From Peterkaempfera bronchialis (GTDB lineage: Bacteria > Actinomycetota > Actinomycetes > Streptomycetales > Streptomycetaceae), in contig NZ_CP031264.1 in the NCBI RefSeq assembly GCF_003258605.2, forward strand, positions 6,130,232 to 6,194,231: a stretch of 64,000 nucleotides of DNA, in the 5' to 3' direction. The position numbers and the translations under genes were made by a program. The notes under the pieces are model-generated. The model was given only the letters and a program-made list of their open reading frames with translations, made no database searches and was not told the origin of the DNA. The first letter of the stretch is position 1. Each line of letters starts with the position of its first letter. Shown piece by piece: positions 43,616 to 51,118 of the stretch.

Positions 43616-45115
43616 ATGAGCCTGTCCTCCCCCGACTCCACCGCCCCTCCGGCCGCAGGTGCACCCGACCGCGCCGCCGCCGGAGAGCCCGGCGGTGCCC
43701 GGCTGGAGCGCGGCGTCCTCGGCGTCGGAGACATCGTCTTCTTCGTGGTGGCCGCCGCCGCCCCGCTGACCGTGATGGCCGGTGTGGCGCCCTTCGCCAT
43801 CTCCTTCGGCGGCGTCGGAGCGCCCGCCGCCTACCTCGCCACCGGCGTGGTGCTGGCGGTCTTCGCCCTCGGCTTCACCGCGATGACCGCCCACATCAGA
43901 AACGCCGGGGCGTTCTACGCCTATGTCACCCGGGGCCTCGGCAGGCCCGCCGGGCTGGGCGCCGCCCTGCTGGCGGTCTTCTCGTACAACGCCATCCAGA
44001 TCGGCATGTTCGGCGCCTTCGGCTACTTCGCCAAGGTCACCATGGACGACCTGTTCGGCCTGGACCTGCCCTGGCCGGTGTGGGCACTCATCGGCGTCGC
44101 CGCCGTCTGGTTCCTCGGCTACCGCTCGATCAACCTCGGCGCCAAGGTGCTCGGCGCGCTGCTGATCGCCGAGACCGGCATCCTGGCGGTGCTCGCCGTC
44201 GCCGTGCTGGCCAAGGGCGGCGCACATGGGCTGGGCTTCTCCTCGTTCGCCCCGTCCCATGTCTTCCAGGGCGGTATGGGCGGCGTCCTCGGCCTCTCCT
44301 TCGCCGCCTTCATCGGCTTCGAGGCGACCGCCATCTACCGCGAGGAGGCCCGCGACCCCGGCCGCACCGTGCCCCGCGCCACCTATGCGGCCATCGCCTT
44401 CCTCGGCCTCTTCTACACCTTCATCACCTGGGCCATCGTGCAGGCGTTCGGCGACGAGGAGGCGGTGAAGGCCGCCACCGCCGACCCGTCCGGGATGTTC
44501 TTCACCGCGATGACCCGCTACGTCGGCGGCTGGGCCACCGATGTGCAACGGGTGCTGATCGTCACCAGCCTGCTCGCCGCCCTGCTGGCCTTCCACAACA
44601 CCATCACCCGCTACGGCTACACCCTCGCCCGCGAGCAGGTGGCCCCCGCCGCCCTCGGCCGCATCCACCCCCGCCACCGCTCCCCGTGGATCGGCGGCGC
44701 GGTGCAGTCCGTCCTCGCCGCCGTGGCCGTCCTGGTCGCCGCCGCGATCGGGGCCGACCCGTACAACCAGTTCTTCCTCTGGGTGAACTCGCCCGGCGTG
44801 GTCGGCATCCTGCTGCTCCAGGCACTGGCCGCCTTCGCCGTGTACGCCTTCTTCGCCCGCCACACCGGGGAGACCTCGGCCGGGCCGCTGCGCACCGTGG
44901 TCGCCCCGCTGGCCGCCACCGTGCTGCTCTGCGGCGCGACCGCGCTGGTCTGCTGGCGGATGGACCTCTTCACCGGGGCCGGTCCGGGCGTCAACTGGGC
45001 GCTGGTCGCGATCGTGCCAGTGGTCTTCCTGGCCGGTGTCGCCATCGCCCTGCGGCTGCGCGCCCGGCGGCCCGAGGTGTACGCCCGCCTGGGCACCACC
45101 GAGGTCGAGGGATAA
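43616..45115 (+). CDS. APC-superfamily amino acid/amine permease
   Basis: A 499-residue inner-membrane transporter with about 12-14 membrane segments. ATG 43616 follows AAGGGAG. The first helix has the APC glycine motif (GVGDIVFFVVAAAAPLTVMAG), and the central FIGFEATAIYREEARDP loop is characteristic of APC permeases (helices 6-7, EEARNP-like). The tail is cytoplasmic. It is probably co-transcribed with the amidohydrolase and so may import its substrate. Which amino acid or amine is unknown. Confidence 0.92.
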   Translation: MSLSSPDSTAPPAAGAPDRAAAGEPGGARLERGVLGVGDIVFFVVAAAAPLTVMAGVAPFAISFGGVGAPAAYLATGVVLAVFALGFTAMTAHIRNAGAFYAYVTRGLGRPAGLGAALLAVFSYNAIQIGMFGAFGYFAKVTMDDLFGLDLPWPVWALIGVAAVWFLGYRSINLGAKVLGALLIAETGILAVLAVAVLAKGGAHGLGFSSFAPSHVFQGGMGGVLGLSFAAFIGFEATAIYREEARDPGRTVPRATYAAIAFLGLFYTFITWAIVQAFGDEEAVKAATADPSGMFFTAMTRYVGGWATDVQRVLIVTSLLAALLAFHNTITRYGYTLAREQVAPAALGRIHPRHRSPWIGGAVQSVLAAVAVLVAAAIGADPYNQFFLWVNSPGVVGILLLQALAAFAVYAFFARHTGETSAGPLRTVVAPLAATVLLCGATALVCWRMDLFTGAGPGVNWALVAIVPVVFLAGVAIALRLRARRPEVYARLGTTEVEG

Positions 45116-45141
45116 CGCGGGGCAAGCGGCGGACGGCCTGG

Positions 45142-46098
45142 TCATCCGGCCGCGTGGCGGGGCGGGCGCAGCGCATGGAAGCAGAGCCCGGTGACCACCA
45201 GGCCGAGCCCCGCCCAGCCCGCCCCATCCGGCGCGGCCACGCCCACCAGCAGCGCCTCGCCGAGCAGCGTGAACGGGACCTCCGCCGCCTGGGTGGCCTC
45301 CACGGCCCCCAGCGCGGCGGAGTCCCCCCGCACCCGGTCGGTGGCGCGGAAGAAGAGCGTGGTCGCCACCACCCCCGACAGCAGCGCCACGGCCAGACAG
45401 CGCAGCAGCTGCGACATGGGCGGCGGCCCGGCCGTCGCCCCCGCCACCGCCGCCATGGCCAGCCAGAGCGGCAGCGAGCCCACCGTCATCGCCAAGGTCC
45501 GCTGCGCACCGTCCAGCCCGTCCAGACCCAGCAGCCGCCGGTTGCCCAGCGGATAGGCGACCGCCGCCACCAGCACCGGCAGCACCACCCGCAGCGCGGT
45601 GCGCCACCCGGTCCCCTCGGCGTGCTGCACCTGGGCGAGGGCCACCCCCGCCACGATCAGCAGCGAGGCGGCGAGCGTACGGCGCGGCAGCCCGCCGCCG
45701 CCCAGCGCGCCGATCACGATGCCCGCCACGATGGTCAGCTGCCAGGTGGAGGCGACCAGCCAGCCCGCGCCCGCGTCGCCGGCCCAGGTCACCGGTGCGT
45801 AGAAGAGGCCGAACCCCACCGTCGACCAGAGCAGCCAGACCCCCGGGCGGGCCCGCAGGCTCGCCGCCACCCCCGGCAGCCCGCCGCGCACCCACACCAG
45901 CGCCGTCATCGGCGCCACCATGAGCAGAAACCGCAGGCAGGCGCTCCACAGCCACGACCCGCCGGCCACGCTCATCCAGCGGTTGAGCACAAAGGTGGAG
46001 GCGAAGCAGGCCGCCGCCGCCACCCCCAGCAGCATCGGCCCCCGTATCGCCGCACCGACCGCCACCCGCAGCCTCCTCACCGTCGCGCTGACTGACAT
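45142..46098 (-). CDS. EamA/DMT-type multidrug or metabolite exporter
   Basis: A 318-residue membrane protein with ten hydrophobic segments in two halves of five, the DMT layout. ATG 46098 lies within the palindrome shared with the GntR gene, so no normal upstream site is free on this strand. Segments include LLGVAAAACFASTFVLNRW, VGFGLFYAPVTWAGDA and VVATTLFFRATDRVRGD. The second-half motif AALGAVEATQAAEVPFTLLGEALL is typical. It exports an unknown small molecule; regulation by the divergent GntR protein is likely. It is convergent with the APC permease, 26 bases apart. Confidence 0.88.
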   Translation of the reverse strand: MSVSATVRRLRVAVGAAIRGPMLLGVAAAACFASTFVLNRWMSVAGGSWLWSACLRFLLMVAPMTALVWVRGGLPGVAASLRARPGVWLLWSTVGFGLFYAPVTWAGDAGAGWLVASTWQLTIVAGIVIGALGGGGLPRRTLAASLLIVAGVALAQVQHAEGTGWRTALRVVLPVLVAAVAYPLGNRRLLGLDGLDGAQRTLAMTVGSLPLWLAMAAVAGATAGPPPMSQLLRCLAVALLSGVVATTLFFRATDRVRGDSAALGAVEATQAAEVPFTLLGEALLVGVAAPDGAGWAGLGLVVTGLCFHALRPPRHAAG

Positions 46099-46111
46099 CT
46101 AAGATGTTAGT
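46091..46111. promoter_or_regulatory. GntR operator palindrome covering two divergent start codons
   Basis: ACTGACATCT-A-AGATGTTAGT, ten-base arms with nine matches. It includes the exporter ATG (46098) and the first GntR ATG (46104). TAAGAT (46100) could be a -10, which would make the downstream GntR start at 46113 near-leaderless. Confidence 0.75.
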
Positions 46112-46781
46112 CATGACGACCTGGGAGCCCGTACGCAGGAGGCTGCTGCGCGACGAGGCGTACGACGCCCTGCTGGAGGCCATCGTCTCCGGCGAACTCC
46201 CCCCGGGGGAGCGCCTCAATGACGCCGAACTCGCCGACCGCCTCGGCCTCTCCCGCGCCCCCGTCCGCCAGGCGCTCGCCCGGCTGGCCGGCGAGCGGCT
46301 GGTGGTCTCCAAACCGCAGAGCTACACCCGCGTCGCCCCGGTCGACGCCCGGGAGGTCGCCGACGCCCTGACCGTCGTCCGCACCCTGCACGAACTCGCC
46401 GTCCGCGAAGCGCTGCCCCGTATGGAGGCCCAGCACATCGCCCGGATGACCGAGGCCAACGACCGCTTCGTCCGGGCACTGGACGCCGGCGACCCGATGG
46501 CCGCCATCGCCGCCGACGACGACCTGCACGCCGTCCCCCTCCAGGTCTGCGGCAACCGCGCCCTCACCGAGACCGTCCAGCGGTACACCCCGCTGCTCCG
46601 CCGCCTGGAGCGCCGCCGCTTCTCCACCGAGGCGGCCCGCGCCTCGGTCACCCGCCACCAGGAGCTGATCGCCGCCTGCGCCGCCGGACAGGGCGACCGG
46701 GCCGCAGCGCTGACCCGCGCCATCTGGAGCGACCTCGCCGCCCTCGTCGAGGCGGCCTCCGAGGCGCCCGAGCCGGAGTAG
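46104..46781 (+). CDS. GntR-family (FCD-type) transcriptional regulator
   Basis: A 225-residue regulator. The wHTH occupies the first ~75 residues (LRDEAYDALLEAIVSGELPPGERL, LADRLGLSRAPVRQAL), and the C-terminal helical FCD domain has the metal/ligand residues in DDDLHAV and TRHQELIAAC. Start is ATG 46104 (MLVMTTW) or ATG 46113 (MTTW). With the first, codon 2 is TTA, a bldA codon. Neither start has a Shine-Dalgarno, as expected if the transcript is leaderless. It most likely binds the palindrome over its own start and controls the divergent exporter. Confidence 0.9.
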   Translation: MLVMTTWEPVRRRLLRDEAYDALLEAIVSGELPPGERLNDAELADRLGLSRAPVRQALARLAGERLVVSKPQSYTRVAPVDAREVADALTVVRTLHELAVREALPRMEAQHIARMTEANDRFVRALDAGDPMAAIAADDDLHAVPLQVCGNRALTETVQRYTPLLRRLERRRFSTEAARASVTRHQELIAACAAGQGDRAAALTRAIWSDLAALVEAASEAPEPE

Positions 46782-46828
46782 GAAGACCCTGGCCGCCACG
46801 GTGGCGCTGCGGCTGCTGCCGGGAGATG

Positions 46829-46841
46829 TCACGTAGCGTGA
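46829..46841. promoter_or_regulatory. Palindrome TCACG-tag-CGTGA with a -10-like TAGCGT
   Basis: Perfect five-base arms, 34 bases before the DMT gene start. TAGCGT at 46834 fits a -10, so the palindrome would overlay the promoter. Confidence 0.45.
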
Positions 46842-46874
46842 AGTCCGCAGCACCGCCGTCCGAAGGAGCCACCG

Positions 46875-47756
46875 GTGCAGACGACCGTACTCGCCGTGCT
46901 GTTCGCGCTGCTCGCGGCCGGCAGCAACGCTCTGGCCACGGTCCTCCAGCGGTATGCGGCGCGTGCCGTGCCCCTCTCCATGGGCTTCCGCCCGTCACTG
47001 ATCATCGAGCTGCTGCACCAGCCGGTCTGGCTCGGCGGCTTCGGGGCGGTGATCGCGGCGGCCTGCTTCCAGGCGCTCGCCCTGCTCAACGGCGAACTCT
47101 CGCTGGTACAGCCGCTCTTTGTGCTGGAGCTGCCGTTCGCGCTGCTGCTCGGCGGGTTGGTGCTGGGGCGGCGGATGCCCCGCCGGGGGTGGGCGGCGGT
47201 GGCCTGTGTCGTGGTCGGGCTGGGCGTCGCCCTCTGGGCGGCTGCGCCGTCGCCCGGTACCGCCAGTCCGCCCACGCACCGCTGGATCGCCGTGCTCGTC
47301 TGCTGTGTGGCCGCCGTCGCGGTGCTGGTCGCCGTTGCGCTGCCCCGGCCGGAGAGCGGTCTGCGGGCGGCCTGCTTCGGCGCGGCGGCGGCCATCGGCT
47401 ATGCGCTCACCGCCGCGCTGATGAAGGACGCCACCCAGGTGTGGTCGCACTACGGCCCCGGCGGTTTCTTCACGGCCTGGCAGACCTATGGCTTCGCCGC
47501 CGCCGGGGTGGGCGCCGTCTTCCTGCTGGAGAACGCCATGCAGTCGGGCCCGCTGGTGGCGTCCCAGCCGGCCCTCACCCTGGGGGACGCCCTGGTGAGC
47601 CTCTCCCTGGGGGTGACCCTCTTCCACGAGGACGTCCGCTCCGGCTGGTGGCTGCTGCCGGAGGTGGCGGGGGCGCTGCTGGTGCTCTGCGGCGCAGTGG
47701 TCCTCGCCCGAGTCCCGCTCACCCGAACCCTCGCCGGCCGCTCGGACACCCCCTGA
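46875..47756 (+). CDS. DMT-superfamily membrane transporter
   Basis: A 293-residue inner-membrane protein, GTG 46875 with AAGGAG seven bases upstream. About nine or ten hydrophobic segments: LAVLFALLAAGSNALATVLQ first, then WLGGFGAVIAAACFQALAL and SLVQPLFVLELPFALLLGG. The last half has VASQPALTLGDALVSLSLGV and a closing LLPEVAGALLVLCGAVVLA. It fits the DMT/NIPA-like class of Streptomyces transporters; the substrate is unknown. It is an independent unit after gntR (93-base gap) and is followed by the repeat field. Confidence 0.88.
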   Translation: MQTTVLAVLFALLAAGSNALATVLQRYAARAVPLSMGFRPSLIIELLHQPVWLGGFGAVIAAACFQALALLNGELSLVQPLFVLELPFALLLGGLVLGRRMPRRGWAAVACVVVGLGVALWAAAPSPGTASPPTHRWIAVLVCCVAAVAVLVAVALPRPESGLRAACFGAAAAIGYALTAALMKDATQVWSHYGPGGFFTAWQTYGFAAAGVGAVFLLENAMQSGPLVASQPALTLGDALVSLSLGVTLFHEDVRSGWWLLPEVAGALLVLCGAVVLARVPLTRTLAGRSDTP

Positions 47757-47799
47757 CCCCCAGCGGCCAAACGCGGCCCACCACAACGCCCGACCCGGG

Positions 47800-48280
47800 G
47801 TCCCCAGCCTCCTGCTCCGGCCTCCGGCCTCGGGTCATTGGCCTCGGGTCATTGGCCCTGACCTCCGGCCCCGGGTCTCCGACCCTGGCCCCGGCCTCCG
47901 GCCCCAGCCTCGCCTTTGGCCTCGGGCCTCGGGCCTCGGGGCATTGGCTCCGGGTCATTGGCCCGGACCTCCGGCCCTGGGTCGTTGGCCTCGGGTCTCC
48001 GACCCTGATCCCCGGCCCTCGGCCCCCGGCCCCGGTCACAGCCCATGACCGCCTCTGACCACCGGTCCCTGGTCACCGGCCCTGACCACCGGTCCCTGGT
48101 CACCGGCCCGGGTCACCGGTCCCTGGTCACCGGCCCGGGTCACCGGTCCCTGGTCACCGGCCCGGGTCACCGGCCCTGGTCACCGGTCCCGGGTCACCGG
48201 CCCGGGTCACCGGTCCCTGGTCACCGGCCCTGACCACCGGTCCCGGATCACCGGCCCTGACCACCGGTCACCGCCCCCCC
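47800..48280. repeat. GC-rich tandem-repeat field
   Basis: Between the convergent DMT and cvnE genes. Part one (47.80-48.04 kb) is a loose mix of GGCCTCGGGTCATTGG-like units. Part two has 27-bp units made of 14+13-bp CCGGYCC-type monomers, four in a row at 48062-48169 (three of them identical), then diverged monomers to ~48280. In one plus frame the 27-bp units give a nine-residue HRSLVTGPG repeat from an ATG at 48045, but there is no ribosome-binding site. I regard the field as non-coding. It may act as a transcription buffer. Confidence 0.85.
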
Positions 48281-48294
48281 GCCCTCATCCCCGG

Positions 48295-49749
48295 TCACCG
48301 GCCCAGCAGCAGGCGGACGAGGGCTCGCAGGCGGGACGGCGGCGGGGCGGGGGAGGGGCTGCCGGCGGTGGGGACCGGCAGGGGGGCCGTACGCGGCTCG
48401 GGGGAGAGTCCCTGTGGATCGGACGGCTCCGGTTCGGGCTCGGGCCGCCGAGGCGCGAACGCCACGGGCAGCCCCTCCAGGTGGCGGGCCCAGATCGAGG
48501 AGCGCCAGCTCAGGTCGTCCTCGGGTATGGCCAGGTGCAGGTCGGGCAGCCGGATCAGCAGGGTGTCGACGGCCGCGTCGGTGATGGCCCGGCCGATCTC
48601 CTGCCCCGGGCACATATGCGCCCCGCCACTGAATGCCAGATGCGAGCGGTTGCCCCGCATCGGCGCGGAGACATCGGGCCGGATCGCCTCGTCGGTGTTG
48701 GCGGCGGCCAGCCCCAGCAGCACCATGTCGCCCGCCCGGATGCTGCGCCCCGCCAGCTCGGTGTCACCGGTGGCCCAGCCCCCCGGGCAGGCGGTCAGCG
48801 GCGGCTCGTTCCACAGCACCTGCTCCACCGCGTCGGCCACGGTCATCCGGACGCCGGCCAGCGACGCCCGGAAGCGCTTGTCGGTGAGGACCACCCGCAG
48901 GGTGTTGGCGATCAGGTTGGTGGTGGTCTCGTTGGCGGCGACCAGCACCAGCCGCAGATGGTTCTGCACCTCCTCGTCGGTGAGCCCCGAGCGGTGGGCG
49001 AGCAGCCAGGAGGTGAAGTCGTGGTCGGGCGTGGCCTTCTTCTGCTCCACCAGCTGCCGCAGGGTCTCCAGGATGAGGTCGTTGGCCGCCGCCGCCCGCT
49101 CGCTGCCGGTCATCAGGTCCGCACTCGCCCGGACCAGCCGTGGACCGTCCTCCTCCGGGAGCCCCAGCAGATGGGTCAGCACCAGCATCGGCACATGCTG
49201 GGCGTACTGCGCCAGCAGCTCCGCCCTGCCGTCGGTGGCGAAGTCGTCGATCAGCCGGTTGGCGATGCGGTGGATGTGGCGGCGGATGCCCCGGTGGTCG
49301 AAGCGGTCCAGGCTCTCGGTGACCGCCCCGCGCAGCCGCTGGTGCTCCTTGCCGTCGGCGGAGAGGCAGTCCGGCCGCCAGCTCACCATCGGCAGCAGAG
49401 GGGAGTCCTCGGGGATCTTCCCCTCCCGCAGGTCCCGCCAGATCCGGGAGTCGCGGGAGAACCGCTTGGGCGCCCGTGCCACCTCCAGGGTCTCCCGGTA
49501 GCCGAGCACCAGCCAGGCCGGGACGTCGCCGTCCAGCAGCACCGGCGCCACCGGTCCGTGCCGCTTGCGCAGTTGCTCGTAGAGCCCGATGGGATCGGCC
49601 TCGGCCGCCGGGCCGTAGAACCGGACCGGCTCGTCGGCGCCCGCACCGGCGCCCCCGCCCGGGGCGGCGCCGGGCGCGGCGTGGACATGGGCGGGGCAGC
49701 CCGGCGGAGGGGCGGCGCTGCGGGCGTGGTCGGGGGAGGAGGCGGTCAC
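48295..49749 (-). CDS. cvnE: CvnE cytochrome P450 of a conservon
   Basis: A 484-residue P450, GTG start overlapping the cvnD stop (GTGA). The I-helix has AANETTTN, the heme-binding loop FSGGAHMCPG with the axial Cys, and the ERR region lies in LWNEPPL onwards. The N-terminal Pro/Ala-rich ~40 residues and the C-terminal Pro-rich extension with a basic end are outside the core. Some conservons in Streptomyces carry such a P450 as the fifth gene; its substrate is unknown. It is followed by the repeat field. Confidence 0.92.
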   Translation of the reverse strand: MTASSPDHARSAAPPPGCPAHVHAAPGAAPGGGAGAGADEPVRFYGPAAEADPIGLYEQLRKRHGPVAPVLLDGDVPAWLVLGYRETLEVARAPKRFSRDSRIWRDLREGKIPEDSPLLPMVSWRPDCLSADGKEHQRLRGAVTESLDRFDHRGIRRHIHRIANRLIDDFATDGRAELLAQYAQHVPMLVLTHLLGLPEEDGPRLVRASADLMTGSERAAAANDLILETLRQLVEQKKATPDHDFTSWLLAHRSGLTDEEVQNHLRLVLVAANETTTNLIANTLRVVLTDKRFRASLAGVRMTVADAVEQVLWNEPPLTACPGGWATGDTELAGRSIRAGDMVLLGLAAANTDEAIRPDVSAPMRGNRSHLAFSGGAHMCPGQEIGRAITDAAVDTLLIRLPDLHLAIPEDDLSWRSSIWARHLEGLPVAFAPRRPEPEPEPSDPQGLSPEPRTAPLPVPTAGSPSPAPPPSRLRALVRLLLGR

Positions 49750-50369
49750 AGCGGCTCCGGGGTGGCGGTGAGGGTGTACAGGTAGCGCATCAGCGTCAGC
49801 AGGACGTCCCTGCTGGAGGTCCGTCGGCGGGCGTCGCAGTCGACCAGCGGTACCGACTCGTCCAGGTCCAGCGCCGCCCGCAGCTCCGACACCGGGTGCG
49901 CCGGCGCGTCCGGGAAGGCGTTGACCGCGACCACGAAGGGCACACCGCGCTCCTCCAGCCGGCCGATCACATCGAAGCTGACCTCCAGTCGGCGGGTGTC
50001 GACCAGGACCACGGCGCCCAGGGCGCCGTCGAAGAGCCGGTTCCAGAGGAACCAGAAGCGCTCCTGGCCGGGTGTGCCGAAGAGGTACAGCACCAGCTGG
50101 TCGTTGAGGCTGATCCGGCCGAAGTCCATGGCCACGGTGGTGGAGGTCTTGCGCTCCACCCCGGCGGTGTCGTCCACCCCCACCCCGGCCTGGGTCATGG
50201 TCTCCTCGGTGGTCAGCGGGCGGATCTCGCTCACCGAGCCGACCAGGGTCGTCTTGCCGACCCCGAAGCCGCCGACGATCACCACCTTGACGGCGGCGGT
50301 GGCCGAGGCGGGCAGGGTGTCCTCCTGCCGGGGGCCGGGCAGGACCGTCTCAGAGCTTCTGGAGTCCAT
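49746..50369 (-). CDS. cvnD: CvnD Ras-like GTPase
   Basis: A 207-residue small GTPase of the conservon type. G1 is GGFGVGKTT (residues ~33-41); a switch region with TTVAMDFGRI; G3-like LFGTPGQER; and G4-like VAVNAF. It overlaps cvnC by 20 bases and cvnE by four. CvnD acts at the membrane with CvnB and CvnC as a G-protein-like output of the CvnA sensor. Confidence 0.95.
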   Translation of the reverse strand: MDSRSSETVLPGPRQEDTLPASATAAVKVVIVGGFGVGKTTLVGSVSEIRPLTTEETMTQAGVGVDDTAGVERKTSTTVAMDFGRISLNDQLVLYLFGTPGQERFWFLWNRLFDGALGAVVLVDTRRLEVSFDVIGRLEERGVPFVVAVNAFPDAPAHPVSELRAALDLDESVPLVDCDARRRTSSRDVLLTLMRYLYTLTATPEPL

Positions 50370-50706
50370 GCATCACCGCCTCCAAGAGTTCGATGTCGGG
50401 GAGCGAGGCGGCGGGGATCGGTGCCCTGGCCTCCACCCGCCCCCCGGCCAGCAGATCCGCCAGCAGCACCTTGACCGCGCTCACCGGCAGCTCCAGATAG
50501 GCGGAGATCTCCGCCACCGAGAGCGGGTAGTGGCACATCCGCACGATGGCGGTGTGCTCGGGCGGCATGCCCGGCTCCGGCATCGACCGGGCCACCACCA
50601 GGGTGACCAGGTCGAGCCGTTCCTGGTCGCCCGCCTGGCTGCGACCGCCGGTGATCACATACATCCGCTCCGGGCCGTCGTCCGTGTCCTCGCCGGCACT
50701 GCTCAC
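50350..50706 (-). CDS. cvnC: CvnC DUF742 protein
   Basis: A 118-residue DUF742 protein from GTG 50706, overlapping the cvnB stop (GTGA). The core is RMYVITGGRSQ, LVTLVVARS, a wHTH-like LSVAEISAYLELPVSAVKVLLADL and LLEAVMHGLQKL. It belongs to the conservon complex. Confidence 0.93.
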   Translation of the reverse strand: MSSAGEDTDDGPERMYVITGGRSQAGDQERLDLVTLVVARSMPEPGMPPEHTAIVRMCHYPLSVAEISAYLELPVSAVKVLLADLLAGGRVEARAPIPAASLPDIELLEAVMHGLQKL

Positions 50707-51116
50707 GGGGCGGGCCTGTCGACGCGCGGCGGACTGGTCAGGTGCTCGCCGATCCGCAGCACCAGGTCTCTCATCCGCTGGCCCATCAGCCCGGCGTCCA
50801 CCCCGTCGTCGGCCAGTACCGCGAGATAGGCCCCGGCCCCGGCCGCCATCAGATAGAAGAAGCCGCCGTCGATCTCGATCACCACCAGCCTCATCCGCCC
50901 GTCGCCGTGCGGGAACTCGGCGGCCACCGCCGCCGACAGGCTCTGCAACCCGGCACAGGCCGCGGCGAGTCGGTCGGCGGTGTCCGCGTCGGTGCCGTAC
51001 TGGGCCATCCGCAGGCCGTCCGCCGAGAGGACCACCACCTGGCGGGTGCACGGCACGCTGGTCGCCAGGTCCTGGAGCATCCAGTCCATGTTGGGTCGCT
51101 GCTGCTGCTGCAACAT
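50703..51116 (-). CDS. cvnB: CvnB roadblock/LC7 protein
   Basis: A 137-residue roadblock/LC7 protein (LATSVPCTRQVVVLSADGLRMA, VVIEIDGGFFYLMAAGAGAYLAVL). Such proteins are dimeric partners that regulate the CvnD GTPase. Two bases separate it from the cvnA stop. Confidence 0.95.
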   Translation of the reverse strand: MLQQQQRPNMDWMLQDLATSVPCTRQVVVLSADGLRMAQYGTDADTADRLAAACAGLQSLSAAVAAEFPHGDGRMRLVVIEIDGGFFYLMAAGAGAYLAVLADDGVDAGLMGQRMRDLVLRIGEHLTSPPRVDRPAP

Positions 51117-51118
51117 TG

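Noticed and set aside
41891-46312. Very long open frame on the minus strand opposite the amidohydrolase, permease and exporter genes
   Set aside because: It is a by-product of GC-rich codon bias: Gly/Gln/Val-rich composition, no ribosome-binding site, and the other strand encodes well-known families.
48045-48233. 62-codon frame in the repeat field as a repeat-peptide gene
   Set aside because: No ribosome-binding site, and the frame is only kept where the 27-bp units are perfect.
48057-48275. Possible CRISPR array
   Set aside because: Units are contiguous tandem repeats without unique spacers and no cas gene is near.
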